From assembly GCA_026874595.1 (NCBI GenBank), contig CM049313.1, positions 29,384,008 to 29,448,007 on the forward strand: 64,000 nucleotides of DNA, in the 5' to 3' direction. The notes beneath the pieces were generated by a model that was not told the DNA's origin, searched no databases, and saw only the letters and a program-made list of their open reading frames with translations. Of the stretch, positions 1 to 11,415 are shown piece by piece. This stretch comes from Sipunculus nudus (taxonomy: Eukaryota > Annelida > Sipuncula > Golfingiida > Sipunculidae). Made by a program: the position numbers and the translations under genes. Position 1 is the stretch's first letter. Each line of letters begins with the position of its first letter.

Positions 1-254
1 CATAGTAAGTCCATTTTGTTATCCGTAATTTTATTTTATTAAATATCTCATTATAAACCTTTCAAAGAAATTTAAACATCATTTGGTAAACCCATGTTTG
101 AATTTGAATTATTTTTAGCTCAGCTGACTCAGCTTACTTGTCCAAAGAGCTCAAGTATCTGAACAACTAATGCATTGATCACCATGATTCCTTGCACTGA
201 TATTGATCATGGAGAGTACCATCAGTTTCTACAGACTGGTGGCGCCACCTTTAT

Positions 255-3200
255 TAGCAAACCTGTGAGCTTATGCAATGGTGCGCTGCCGTGCGTCGTG
301 CGTCATACGTCGTGCGTCGTCTGTACGTTAACCATAGCTATCTCAAAAATGGCAGGAGCTAGCATCACCAAATTTTTTGCAAATAATCAGTCATCCAAAA
401 AACTATATCGGATTTTGTTTATTTTTTTTCTAACTGCATTTTCTTAGATTTTATAGGGAAAAAGCTAGAAAAGCTTTAAAAATCTTCTTCTCAGAAACTG
501 TCTAGCCAAATTGTCCAATATTTTACAGAAATGATCCCTGGAACAATCTTTCTCAAGTTTGTTCGAATGGTTCCAGTTCGGAGATTTTTGGCTGAGTTAC
601 AGGAGGTTGAACTTTGTTAACTGTGCAAAAAAGCATATTAAAATTTAAATCTCAGAAACGGCTGGAGCTATCATCACCAAATTTTATGCCAATGTTGGTC
701 ACATAGGTCATATTTCAAATTGAGGTATTGGTGGCGCCACCTGCATCGGCCTTTTTTGTACAGGGTCGACAAAAAACTTCTTTTCTGAAACCCTATGGCC
801 AAAATGTTTAATATCGCACAGAAATGGTCCTGGGATAGTGCTTTCTTAAGTTTGTTCAAATGGTCTCTTTTCAGTGACTTTTTGCTAAGTTATGGGAAGC
901 TGAATTTAATCATATGCCATAACAGCCCATTTTACCTCAGTGGCTACAAAGATCTTCTTCTCAAAAACCACTGGGCCAAATTCTTCAATCTTGCACATTA
1001 ATTATCCTCAGATGTTGATAATTCAAGTTTGTTCAAATGGTTTTGGTTCAGTGCTTTTTGGCTGAGTTACAGGAAGCTGAACTTAGCCAGTTTGCTGTGT
1101 CTTCCTATATGAGTTATAAACCTGCGAAACGTTTTTCGACTGATGCCACTGAAGCCAGTTTGTTAAATATTTTACAAGAATAATCCCTACCAAAATTCTT
1201 ATAATAATTGTCATTAATGGTTCCACATGAATGATTTTTGGCTGAATTATGGAGATTGAATTGAGTCATTTTACCATATATGTTAGCTTTGTTATGCTGT
1301 TACATCTACCCTGGCACCAGTTTATCAGCATCTATTACATCATGCCACTAGACATTTAGATTTCAGGTTATCTTTAGTTAATATTGACAAGAAAGTTTTT
1401 TTTAAAAGCTTTTAAAAATTTTAAATCTATGATTTAAGTTATTCATCATACCAGGCAGTGTTACAATCAAGGATATTCAGCTCTCTGTGGCTATATGAAG
1501 ACAACTGAACGTGGAATATAAATTATTGGTATCCCTACTCAACTTAATTCAGGTATTTGCCATCAGTGAGATATATCTGTATTTTAATTTTGCATTCAGT
1601 ATGCATCCGTAATAATTTTACATATATTCCTGATTTCTTTTTTATAAAAAGTCAGCTGAAAAGCATTTTGTATTGGAAAAATAAATTTCAAAGTTATTTC
1701 AAGTAGGGACCACTTTTGTGTACAGATGGCAGCACTTGGTTTACCATTGGCAGATTGCCAGTGCCTTGATGTTGGCCATTAGCCAAGATGATGTCAGCTC
1801 TATAAATAATTTTGGCACAGTGCCAGGATTGGAAGAACTGCAGCCAGGTATAGGTCAAGAGTTCACTTAGTGCAGTAGCTGCATTCTATTTATAGCTTTT
1901 GCTCACTGCATCATATTTGGTACCAAAGTTCAGCCTAAATCTATTTATAGCTTTGGCAGACTGCCAACTTTGTCAGATTATGCAACAGGTCAAGAGTTCA
2001 CTCAGTGCAGCCAGGTACAGGTCAAAAGTTCACTCAGTCTAGCCAGGTGCAGGTCAAGAGTTCACTCAGTGCAGTAGCTTGAGGCAGCAATTTGTCACAG
2101 GTCACTCGGGGGGAACTGCCTTACTCACCTAAGCCTTGTCAGCCCAGTGCATCAAACTCTTGGGAAGTTTGATGTATTGGACTGATATTTTGACCTGTCT
2201 ATGTGTCTTTGATGGTATTCTCATAAGACATGTTGGTATTCTTATAAGACAGGTGGTGCCACCTACATTGACTTTTGCAGTGTATGCGCCTGCTTATTTC
2301 TACAGAGGAATTTGATACATCAGCCTAAAATTTGGCATGTTTATACATATCGGGTAGCTTTATAGTGTACAAGGCTGGTGGCCCCACCTACAATAATTTT
2401 TGCACAGTGTATGTCCCTGCTTATTTCACAGGAGGGGTTTGACATATCAGTCTGACATTGGGCATATTTATATATCTCTTGGTTGTATATAAGACTGGTG
2501 GTGCCAGCTACAATCATTGTATCCGCCAAAACAGAGTTTTGCGGATACTATGATTTCGGTCAGACGCTGACGCTGCCGCCATCGCTGCATAGGTTTCCGG
2601 AGATCTTCTTTATTACCACTGGGCAGAATTTTTTAAAATTCAGAATTATTATCAGTCACATGTGAACTGGTGCCCCCTCATTTTTCATTGACCTCTGACC
2701 TTTCCTCTCTGCCCAGCGTCCATTTGTGCGTCTGTTTCCACACATAAACCCACATATCTCAGGAACCGTTTGACCGATAAGGCTAAAGATTTTGCACAAA
2801 TGTAGCCCTTGGAAAGCTTTATAACATACACTGAAAATGGTGGCGCCACCTGCAACCATTTTTGCACAGCGTTCATCTGTTCATCTGCCTTGGGATAAAA
2901 ACACTCATATCTCTGCATTGGTTGGACTTATCCATCTGAAATTTTGCATGTGTTTACATTCTGGACAGCTTTCTAGATTTTATGACAGGTGGCGCCACCT
3001 ACATTCACGTTTAAGCTGCAGACATCCAATCTCATATCTCGGGAACTGTTTGACCAGTTGGGCCAAAATTTTGCATGTGTTTAGATCTCTCATAACTCTT
3101 TATCATACGCAAAACTGGTGGTGCCACATGCAACCATTTTTGCACAGCGTCCGTCTGTTTGTTTGCCGTGGGATATAATCACTCATAATAGGCAGTGGTT

Positions 3201-4173
3201 TTGACATATCTGCCTAAAATTTTGCAGGTTTATACATCTTGGATAGCTTTCTGGATTTTGTGGCAGGTGGCGCCACCTACATTTATGTATACGCTGCAGA
3301 CATTCAGGCTTATACCTCAGGACTGGTTTGACATATCCCCCTGAAATTTTGCATATGTGAAGATCTCACATAACTCTTAATCATACACAAAATTGGTGGT
3401 GCCACCTGCCACCATTTTTGCACAGCGTCCGTCTGTTTGTCTGCCGTGGGCTTAAATTACCCGTATATCAGTATCGGTTCGACTTATCAGCCTAAAATTC
3501 TGCAGGTTTATACATCTTTGATAGCTTTCTGGATTTTTTTGGCAGGTGGCGCCACCTATATTCATGTATGCGCTGCACACATTCAGGCTTATATATCAGG
3601 ACTGGTTTGACATATCCCCCTGAAATTTTGCATGTGTATAGATCTCACATATCTCTCAATCATACACAAAATTGGTGGCGCCACCTGCCACCATTTTTGC
3701 ACAGTGTCCATCTGTTTGTCTGCGGTGGGCTAAAATCACTCATATCTCAGTAGTGGTTTGACTTGTCTGCCTAAAATTTTGCATGTTTATACATCTTGGA
3801 CAGCTTTCTGGATTTTGTGGTAGGTGGCGCACATACACATTCCGGCTGCAGACATCCAGGCTATTATGCAATACACCTCACTCTATTTCCCCTTGCCACT
3901 CAATCCATGCCTCACTTCACCTTTTCCACTCTGATTTTGGAGGATACACATAGTCACTTGTTGACTACCCATATTCTAGTTTTTGTGTTGTGTGCACCCA
4001 TGCCAGAATTGCAGCAGTGATGTTTGTTTAATTGTTTCTTGTTCTAAGTGTTTAGTACTTGCATTGTTCATATACATGTTACACATGTTCTTGAAAAGTA
4101 ATGGTCCAGCATTGAAGCATTATACCTGGTGTAATCTCATTGCACAGGTTGGCATTAAGCCTGTAGGCCTTGT
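255..4173 (+). mobile_element. Helentron-like element, family A, copy A1 (hosts B1)
   Basis: The 5' end reads TAGCAAACCTGTGAGC. The 3' end carries an inverted copy of the arm (ACAGGTTGGC), a hairpin around GCCTGTAGGC, and the terminal CTTGT. The flanks join as CACCTTTAT plus TTTTTCAATATT; the uninterrupted family D core at 4722-4740 has the same junction with exactly the same number of T (six after TA). Insertion was therefore between two T without target duplication. The interior contains long runs related to A3 and A4 and is cut by B1 at 2518. No coding capacity is recognised. Confidence 0.8.
2518..3980 (+). mobile_element. Helentron-like element, family B, copy B1
   Basis: It starts with TGTATCCGCC, which folds back on GCGGATAC about 20 bases later. 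It ends with GGAGGATACA (arm copy), a hairpin near TAGTCACTTGTTGACTA, and CTAGT. The core is an approximately 280-bp tandem repeat, each unit carrying two copies of the GGTGGCGCCACC palindrome. The empty target is visible at 40478-40490, within A3, as CAATCATTTTTGTG; five T there equal one T left plus four T right of B1. Bivalve 'pearl' elements have the same plan of terminal repeats and tandem core. Confidence 0.82.
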
Positions 4174-5305
4174 TTTTTCAATATTTTACGATTTTTTTTC
4201 TCTATTTTTGAGACCTTAAAAGATGTGGTGATCTGTTAACAGGGCACAAATCGTAACCGCTGGACCTGGAATCTTCTCACTTTACATCCAGAGAGGTCCA
4301 TGAAAAGTCTCCTTGGAAACCTAAAATGAGGTCTCTGTGATCCATATTTTTTAAGCTATGGGGCTCCGAATTATCCCCCAGAATAATGAAAACTTTGATA
4401 CAAAAGCTCAAGTATCTGAACAACTAATGCATTGATCACCATGATTCTTTGCATGGATATTGATCATATTAACCGCTGGACATAGAATCTTCTGTCTCGA
4501 CATGCAGGGAGGCCTATGAAAAGTCTACTTGGAAACCTGGAATTAGTTCTCTGGTACCCATATTCTTCATGCTATCGGGCTCCGAAGAACCCCCACAGAA
4601 TAATGAAAAATTTGATACAAAAGCTCAAGTATCTGAACAACTAATGCATTGATCACCATGATTCTTTGCATGGATATTCATCAGGGAGTTTTTCATCAGT
4701 TTCTGCAGACTGGTGGTGCCACCTGTATTTTTTCAATTTTTCACTATTTCTTAATCTTTTTTTGAGACCTTAAAAGATGCGGTCATCTGTTAACAGGGCT
4801 CAAATCATGACAACTAGACCTAGAATCTTCTCACTTTACATCCAGAGTGGTACATGAAAAGTCTCCATGGAAACCTGAAATTAGGTCTCTGTTACCCATA
4901 TTCTCTGAGCTATTGGGATTATAAGCACCCCCCATCATAATTAAAAATTTGATACCAAAGCAGGGCACAAACATTAAACATTGGACCTGGAATCTTCTAA
5001 CCTAAAATCCAGGGAGGTCTTTGAAAATCTCCTTGGAAACCTGAAATTGGGTCACAGTGAACTATATTCTCAGAGTTTTGGGGTATGTTTGAGCACCCTA
5101 GAAATAATGCAAGATACACACAAATTACCAGATTCCTCATGAAAGGCCGGTTGGTTTGTCATCAGATTTGTTGTGCTAATGGGTCTTGGTGAACTTAAGC
5201 TAATATGCATGAACAATGATGCAACCTGCATAATCTTAATTAGTTGTCTGTGCAAGGACATATTGTCAACATGTCAGTCGGCTGAGCTTCATGGCCCACG
5301 GGTCA
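4174..5305 (+). repeat. Tandem core of family D, right part of D1
   Basis: Imperfect units of a few hundred bases recur here: the segment beginning TTTGATACAAAAGCTC appears near 4396 and 4613, and the phrase 'ggacctrgaatcttct' recurs near 4260, 4485, 4805 and 4985. The same units fill 22650-24320. There is no coding frame. Confidence 0.7.
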
Positions 5306-5476
5306 CTTGTTCTATAAAGAAATTTTACATGCCAGTTTACATGCAGACCTTATGCTTAAAACAGTGTATTATGAAGTAAAATGAAGGGGCCTGGACAGCT
5401 AAGTTGTAAAACGCTCGGCCTTCTTCACTGGGGAAATGGGTCCACAAACAAAAATTAACAGCTCTACCTACATTTT

Positions 5477-5783
5477 TAGCGAACCTGTGAGCTTATGTGA
5501 TGGTGTGGCGCCGTCCGGCGTCCAGCGTCTGTACGTTAACCCATACTCTCTTGAAAACGGCAAGAGTAAGCATCACAAAATTTTATGCAAAAAATTAGTT
5601 GTCTAAAGAACTCTGTCGGATTTTGCTTATTTTTTGGCTATCTGCATTTTCTTAGATTTTATAAGGAAAAAGCTAAAAAATCTTTAAAAATATACTTTTC
5701 CGAAACTGTTCAGCCAAATTGTCCAATATTTCACAGAAATGATTCCTGGAACAATCTCTCTCAAATTTTTTCGAATGGTTTAA
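5477..5783 (+). mobile_element. Family A element, copy A2, left fragment
   Basis: It starts TAGCGAACCTGTGAGC and matches the first 300 bases of A1, A3 and A4. It is interrupted at 5783 by the Kolobok transposon; the continuation is at 28432. Its last four bases (TTAA) are the left target-site copy of that insertion. Confidence 0.8.
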
Positions 5784-5798
5784 AGGCCCAGTTCCGGT
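5784..5798 (+). repeat. Kolobok left terminal inverted repeat
   Basis: Fifteen bases, AGGCCCAGTTCCGGT, match the right end with one mismatch. The four bases before it (5780-5783) are TTAA. Confidence 0.85.
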
Positions 5799-6428
5799 AT
5801 AAAAGGAGAAGTGGAGCCACAGCTGAGCCAGTATACAACCTGTCACTGCAGTGTTCAAATAAACCTGGCTTCAGGAGCTTTAATGCAGATTTTATCAAAA
5901 ATTACTTACCTGTTTGTCCCCAAAATTGTCTGTGAGAAACATCTCTTGGGAAGATATCAATTTTTCTTCATTAAGCACAAATGATTAATTTTAAGTGGAA
6001 ATTCCAAAGTTTTGTACACAACAGCCAACACAAATTTGAATTTACCGGTCCTAGCTTTGGGGTATCTAGTATCACAACACAGGCACACATGTGACAGCTT
6101 GAAAATCCTCTTTCCCCTGCTAACTGCACATACCACAGGCCAGACACTGAGACAGGCCTTGCTCTGACCCAGCCATCATCTTATCACAACAGACAGCACA
6201 GCTGCTGATAAGGCTGGCTACTACTGTTTATATAACAGTCACGATGGCATGATAATGCAGACAGTGTAGTACTTGATGAATTAATGTGTTATTAGGCAAA
6301 AAACATATGTCTTTGATATTGGCAGTTTATATTCTGTATTAGATCCATTTTTGACCCATATAGGGTACCCCCTTTGGGTTAGGATATAATCTTCTTAGTA
6401 GTTTTAACACACATTCATGCATAATTTC
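5799..6428 (+). other. Kolobok left subterminal region, no gene seen
   Basis: This stretch lies between the left end and the stop of the minus-strand ORF. It is noncoding in all frames beyond short chance runs. I see no repeats shared with the neighbouring Helentron families, which agrees with its being unique to this transposon. Confidence 0.5.
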
Positions 6429-6926
6429 TCAGACACTTGGCAACCAAGCCCCATCCAGTGTTGCCCCTTGAGCCTCTGCCTTTTTGTTTATATACCTATG
6501 GTCCATCCAGCCTCCCCTGTCTGAGATCATCTTCCATAATTTTTTGTACCTTTCTTTCCTGAGTAAATTATTGCCAGCCCTAGGTGGCTGGCCAGCTCCG
6601 AGCGAGCCACCGTGGTCTGTTTGCTGTGACACATGGTGTACAAAACAGTATGGGCACTCGGCTTCCCCTGGTATGGGGGGTATCCTCACTACAGCTTGTG
6701 TTTCACTGTGCCTGATATCAGTCCCATATGCCTCTGAGCTCTCTCTTACAGTATTAGTGACACTTGTTTCCTCATTCGGTGTACCTGTACTGATACACAC
6801 TTCACTGGTATTTCCAGCCTCATGACTTTTTCCAGCAGGGTCCTGTATTTTATTCCATGACCAGTTATTTTGTATGAATAAAACTTTAATGGCTTGCTCC
6901 TGTGTGGGAGTTACTCTAATGCACAA
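6429..6926 (-). CDS. Kolobok-associated second protein, CxxC-type, function unknown
   Basis: This 165-residue frame runs leftward, divergent from the transposase. The C-terminal half contains ECPYCFVHHV, a possible metal-binding Cys/His cluster. It is followed by a basic, aromatic helix-like stretch with RKERYKKLWKMI, DRGGWMDHRY and INKKAEA. The N-terminal half is rich in Thr, Ser and Glu and looks disordered. A start at 6926 is the first Met of the open frame, but coding may begin earlier: a second open frame on the same strand (6911-7114) overlaps by 16 bases, suggesting a frameshift near 6920. It lies between the element's ends and so probably belongs to the transposon. I do not recognise a named family; DNA binding or a transposition accessory role is a guess from the Cys cluster. 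Confidence 0.5.
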   Translation of the reverse strand: MCIRVTPTQEQAIKVLFIQNNWSWNKIQDPAGKSHEAGNTSEVCISTGTPNEETSVTNTVRESSEAYGTDIRHSETQAVVRIPPIPGEAECPYCFVHHVSQQTDHGGSLGAGQPPRAGNNLLRKERYKKLWKMISDRGGWMDHRYINKKAEAQGATLDGAWLPSV

Positions 6927-7114
6927 AAGTTTACCACCAGTTTCATTGTATCATCCATGATGAACAGAAATAAAACAACTGATCTGAAAGTTATCTGAAT
7001 CCCAGCTTGACTGTTTACCCTGGTAGTCATTAGTGGCAATACTGGAGTAACCCTAATCCCAGCCTGAACTCCCCTACCTGTTGACAGGGCTTGACGGATG
7101 ATATGCAATTCCAT
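6911..7114 (-). pseudogene. Possible upstream portion of the CxxC protein in another frame
   Basis: This 67-residue frame overlaps the start of the 6429-6926 frame. It contains the phrase GIRVTPV, and the downstream frame begins CIRVTPT, so a short internal repeat or a frameshifted continuation is possible. There is no domain I can name. It ends about 200 bases from the LINE insertion point, in the shared upstream region of both Kolobok genes. Confidence 0.25.
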
Positions 7115-7313
7115 ACCACTCTATCCAAATCTTTCAACAAGTATGTCAGTATTTTCTAAGACTGGGCAGATACTGAAGTGTCAGTTCACCAGCAGTCATC
7201 TGGTTGATTAATCCCTTTTGTTCAGGCATAGTTCATTATAAGCTTGAAGCTTGGTACAATTTTATCACAGTCATTTGATTATGTCTTACAGACAATACAG
7301 CTAGCTCATACAG

Positions 7314-7329
7314 AACTGTATAATTACAC
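7314..7329 (+). repeat. LINE target-site duplication, left copy
   Basis: AACTGTATAATTACAC is repeated with one mismatch at 9971-9986 (AACTGTATAATTATAC), bracketing the LINE. Confidence 0.8.
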
Positions 7330-8967
7330 CTGTTAAAAAGAAAATGCCTCAGGCTTAGTACAAGAGCAATGAAATCAAACAAGCCTAAAGACATGGAAAT
7401 CTATAAATCTACTAGAAATAAGTTCAACACAGAAGCAAGAAAAGCCAAAGCTAATTACCCATCAAAAGTTGCAGCTGAACTTAAAAATAACCTACATAAT
7501 GAAAAACGGTGGTGGAAAACTGTAAATATCTTAATGAAGGGTAATAACCAACAACTCATACCTCCACTTATCAATAAGGATGGAACATTTGCAACAGAGT
7601 CAAAGGATAAGGCAAATTTATTAAATGAACAATTTATTAAACAAACAATAATTCAAGAAAACAATTCATCCACACCATTTCTAGCTAGTAAAAATAGAAA
7701 TAGACTTGACAACGTCATTATTGATATTAATGAACTAAAATCAATAATGAAAGGTCTAAACTGTAACAAGTCCCAAGGTCCTGATGAAATGCCCCCAATC
7801 GTCCTTCAGGAATGCCACAAAGAACTGGTTTATCCACTATGGAAATTTTTTACCTTGTCAATGGAAAAAGGGCAACTTCCCTCACTATGGAAAAAGGCTA
7901 ACGTATCACCAATCTATAAAAATGGAGAAAAACATATGCCAATTAATTACAGACCTATATCACTGACATCCTGTATTTGCAAACTTTTTGAAAAAATAAT
8001 CTTTGCCCAAATGTACAACTTTTTAAAAGAGAATAACATAATAAGCCCATATCAGTCTGGCTTTATCCCAGGAGACTCGACAGTATACCAACTGTCTGAC
8101 CTATACAATTCAATCTGCCAAGACGTTGATAAAGGCAAGGAAGTACAGGCTGTATTCCTAGATATGAGTAAAGCTTTTGACAAGGTCTGGTCTGAAGGTC
8201 TCCTCACCAAATTGTCATCAGTTGGAACTGAAGGAAAATTACTTCGGTGGTAAGCACAGTATTTAAAAAATAGGAAACAAAGAGTAATAATTGAAAATGA
8301 ACTTGCTGATTGGGGATCACTTCATGCAGGAGTACCCCAAGGGTCCATACTGGGACCCCTATTATTTTTAATATTCATCAACGACATCACAGAAAACATA
8401 GTGAGCAATATTAGATTATTCACTGATGATACTATGTTATATCTCACCATGGAAAATCCATCATTAGCAGAAAAAATATTAAACAATGACTTGGATAAAA
8501 TATTTAAATGGTCCACAAAATGGTTAGTCACTTTTAACGCAAAGAAAACCAAATCCTTAATATTTTCATCTAAATCATCTAAAACTTCGCACCCAGACCT
8601 ATATTTAAATGGCATTAAAATAGATAAATTTAACAGTCACAAACATCTAGGATTAACATTCAGAAAGGACTGTAAATGGAATGATCACATAGAAAATATA
8701 AAAGCCAAAGCAAACTCTAAAGTATTAATACTAAGCAAACTGAAATATATGCTTGATAGGAAAACTCTTGAAAACATATACTTCACTTATATAAGGCCAA
8801 TATTGGAATATAGCAATGTTGTGTGGTGTAACTGCACACAAGAGCAAAGTGATACATTGCAGGCAGTGCAGCTACAAGCTGCAAGGATTGTGACAGGCTG
8901 TGTCAGAGGAACTAGCCATGCCAAACTATACAAAGAAACAGGCTGGCCCCAATTAAATAAAACGTAG
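7330..8967 (+). pseudogene. LINE reverse transcriptase, broken by one in-frame stop
   Basis: This is the reverse transcriptase of a non-LTR retrotransposon, which would copy the element RNA at a nicked target. The frame is open from 7330, with the first Met at 7369. It shows the fingers motif NYRPISLTSCICKLFEKI, the catalytic A motif FLDMSKAFDKVW, motif B AGVPQGSILGPLLF, motif C LFTDDTM (the usual Ala of FADD is Thr), and the thumb signature HKHLGLTF. A single TAA at 8251-8253 interrupts the frame at RW*AQYLKNR, where the family normally reads through; the frame itself is kept on both sides. It ends in TAG at 8965. The first residues resemble the basic linker that normally follows the endonuclease domain, which is absent. 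Confidence 0.88.
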
Positions 8968-9569
8968 GGAAAACTCTGTGGTCATCCAACTACACAAAAT
9001 GTTAAAACAAGAAACTCCAAAGTACCTTTATCTTCTATTACCTCCACCAAGAAACTATACTAAATACAAGGTCAAGTGCTCTACTCTTTACACAAAACAT
9101 TTTCTCTAGAACAGAGCTGTACTACAACTCATTCCTACCAAAATTTATACGACTATGGAACAAACTAGATGATAGACTTAAACACTGCCAGACCAGTAAA
9201 TTGCTAAAAAATAATATATCAAGAGAAATTGCTGAAAACAAACCACCTAAATATTATAATTCAGGATCAAGAAGAGCCCAGATAATTCACACACGGCTAA
9301 GAACACAGTGCAGTAATCTAAACCATGATTTATATAGAAGACACTTATCAAACGATTCAAAATGCCAATGTGGATTCGAAACAGAAAAAGCAGAACATTA
9401 CCTACTGCAGTGTCACCTCCATGTCAACTCTAGAAGTAAACATCTCCCCCTAAATATACCTGTAGAAGAACTTCTTTATGGAAATCCCTATGCAAGCCAC
9501 ATCAGAAATGAAGAAATTTTTGAAGCAGTATCTTCATACATAGAAGACACAAAAAGGTTCAAAATATAA
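8968..9569 (+). pseudogene. LINE ORF2 C-terminal region, frameshifted
   Basis: Coding resemblance continues after the stop at 8965 in other frames: LYLLLPPPRNY near 9030, then an open frame 9201-9569. The last part holds a Cys/His cluster, CQCGFETEKAEHYLLQC, preceded by HTRLRTQCSNLNHDLY. That is the C-terminal zinc-binding tail seen in Jockey- and CR1-type elements. At least two frameshifts separate it from the reverse transcriptase, confirming a dead copy. Translation would end at 9567-9569, followed by about 400 bases of AT-rich 3' untranslated sequence. Confidence 0.75.
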
Positions 9570-9970
9570 TATTCCCCACCATATTTTCCCCTAAAAGTGA
9601 TATTCATAATTCAGTCATAAAATTAGTCCTAATATACTAGGACCTGAAACAAAAATGAAACAAAAACAATTTTAAATACTTGCCTTCCAAATAATTAATT
9701 AAATTTAAAAAAAAAAGAACAAATGAACAATTTCTTCCGTTCCTACTAAGAAAATTTACAACTTGCCTTCACTTACCCAACATCCATACCACCCTACCTC
9801 ACCTAAACTCACTCACATCCAAACACTCTGAATACTGCCATAGTATATTGTTAATGGAAACATTCGGGAGAGAGTCGAGGTAAGCTTTAAGTAGCTTGCA
9901 CTTAATCCCACTGATGCTTGTATTATGTGATTTATATGTGCATATTCAGTATCAATAAAATATCTAAAAC

Positions 9971-9986
9971 AACTGTATAATTATAC
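9971..9986 (+). repeat. LINE target-site duplication, right copy
   Basis: Sixteen bases repeating 7314-7329 with one difference (T for C at the fourteenth base). Confidence 0.8.
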
Positions 9987-9990
9987 AAGG

Positions 9991-10770
9991 ATGTATCATC
10001 AGAGAATCAGAGAAGCTCAGCGCCAGCTTCATTCAAAGAAAAGATATGCATCAGATGATAATAAAGAGTCCCAGAAGATCCGAAATGAGAGAAAGAAGGC
10101 ACGCCATGTGACAGGAGAGGGGAAACTAGAAGCCAGGATTAAATTCTGTGTCAGCGATGAGCAGGAAAAATTGGACTTATTAAATAAAATTGATAAAGTG
10201 AAGATACTGGTAGGTGGTGGCAATACTTCACTTGTGTCTAATTACCAAGTTCTTGATAGTGTCTTGGATTTCTACATATCCATGAAGGAACCAAGAGAAG
10301 ATGAAGGATGTGATCACCAGCCAGGATCAAGCCAGACAAGTAATGAAGGAGTCACCACTGGTGCATACCAGTATATATCAGGTGAGCAGATATACCTGAC
10401 CACAAGGTCCAGCCTTGAATATCTCCTTATGCAAGTACATCAGCACCTTGAAACATGCGATAATACTATTACTGTTGATCAAATTGAAAGTTTCAGTCAT
10501 GCAGGCAGAGTTGAATTAACTTGCAACAGAAACTGTAAAATTGTGGATGGGAACACCTCACCACACCTGGAAGGTGGACGGCTTCTAGTGAACTGGAGGT
10601 TGCTGCATGGCTTCTTTATGTCGGGTCTTTGTAAACACCGAAAAGTACTGAAAAGTTACCGAAAAGTACTGAAAAGTTACCGAAAAGTACTGAAAAGTTA
10701 CCGAAAAGTTACTTTATCTCAGGTGTCCTGCCTGTTCAGTATAAACGATTTTGCAAAGCAGCAAATTTAG
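9991..10770 (+). pseudogene. Kolobok transposase, N-terminal part
   Basis: The frame begins with Met at 9991, right after the LINE, and gives 204 residues of plausible protein before it degrades. The start is rich in basic residues (KKRYASDDNK, RNERKKARHV), a possible nuclear-localisation or DNA-binding tail. No THAP zinc finger, common in other Kolobok proteins, is visible. A 21-base unit then repeats three times (10638-10708, RKVLKSY repeats). The last 20 residues are out of frame: the true continuation, LPVQYKRFCK, lies in another frame from 10722. The N-terminus could originally have begun upstream of the LINE insertion. Confidence 0.6.
10638..10708 (+). repeat. Three-fold 21-bp tandem duplication in the transposase gene
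   Basis: The unit CGAAAAGTACTGAAAAGTTAC occurs three times plus a partial copy. It keeps the reading frame and encodes repeated RKVLKSY. Replication slippage after the gene died is the simplest explanation. Confidence 0.85.
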
Positions 10771-11415
10771 GCCATGTGGGTCACAGTGTGTTTGATTTGG
10801 CAAAAAACATTTATAATCAGGCAACAAACAGTGTTTATAAAAAATCAGTAGAAGCAGCACTGATGGAGGAAATTGCAAGTGGTTACCTCCAAGGGATCAA
10901 CATCATGACAGATGCAAGACATGGCTGGAGACGGAATGCTGAAAGATACTGATGTTGTGTGTATTGGCGAAATCACTCACAAAGTATTACAGAGCATTCA
11001 TGTCAAATGCACTGAAGACCCCAGCAGTCAAAGACATGTTCTACATGGCATCAAGAAGCTGTACGAATATTTTCATCAGCAATCGGTTCCAATTACTACC
11101 CATATTCATGACAATAATCTATTTCAAAATATGTTAATGAAGAACAGACACCAACAATGAACAGCATTGATACCTGGCACACAGCAAAGGCTGTCACAAA
11201 AGAAATAAAAAAAATTACATCAGGCCCAAGGAAGAGTGAAGGTATAACCTGGCACCCCCCTGCTCAGTGACAAGGCTGCAAGTGTCCGTACTCATATACA
11301 CTGGAGCATGGAGCACTGTGATGTGTCTGCTGACAAACTGAGGGCAAACATGCGAGGCCTTGTAGAACATTATATAGGGAACCATGCTAACTGCTTTCCA
11401 ACTGCTAGATGCAAG
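10722..11415 (+). pseudogene. Kolobok transposase, catalytic core, left part, multiply frameshifted
   Basis: Homology runs continuously but changes frame. GVLPVQYKRFCKAANLGHV leads to NIMTDARHGWRRNA (likely first catalytic Asp). A shift near 10938 follows, then KDTDVVCIGE, THKVLQSIHV and ITTHIHDNN (the second acidic site, usually HDRN). Another shift near 11145 gives NSIDTWHTAKAV, a DxWHxxK motif typical of Kolobok-type DDE transposases. After a stop near 11270 the sequence continues as RTHIHWSMEHC and ends with a Cys/His stretch, IGNHANCFPTARCK. It stops inside a Lys codon where the gypsy element is inserted. The protein would cut and join the transposon ends; at least three frameshifts disable it. 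Confidence 0.75.
11412..11415 (+). repeat. Gypsy target-site duplication, left copy
   Basis: CAAG immediately precedes the LTR and is repeated at 27677-27680. Confidence 0.85.

Larger units (their letters stand above)
116..5310 (+). mobile_element. Helentron-like element, family D, copy D1 (hosts A1 and B1)
   Basis: The element opens with TAGCTCAGCTGAC after a run of T and closes with GGCTGAGCTTC, a short hairpin (GGCCCACGGGTC) and ACTTGT. The 3' copy of the terminal arm lies inside the end, before the hairpin, which is the asymmetric-repeat plan of Helentrons/Helitron2. The family D interior is a tandem core with recurring segments such as CAAGTATCTGAACAACTAATG. Only about 139 bases of D1 precede the nested A1 element at 255-4173; the rest resumes at 4174. 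Compared with D3 and D4 the 5' hairpin partner is partly deleted. No long reading frame is present, so this is a non-autonomous copy. Confidence 0.75.
7330..9970 (+). mobile_element. 5'-truncated LINE (Jockey/CR1-like non-LTR retrotransposon)
   Basis: The insertion lies exactly between imperfect 16-base direct repeats. Its reading frame is already open at the first inserted base, so the 5' end, including any endonuclease domain and ORF1, is missing, as is usual after incomplete target-primed reverse transcription. The 3' end has a short untranslated region and an AATAAA signal close to the terminus (AATAAAATATCTAAAAC). It sits in the upstream region of the Kolobok transposase gene, just before its first visible Met. 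Confidence 0.88.

Noticed and set aside
7369-9569. Host reverse transcriptase-like gene
   Set aside because: The target duplication, 5' truncation, internal stops and C-terminal Cys/His tail identify a dead LINE.
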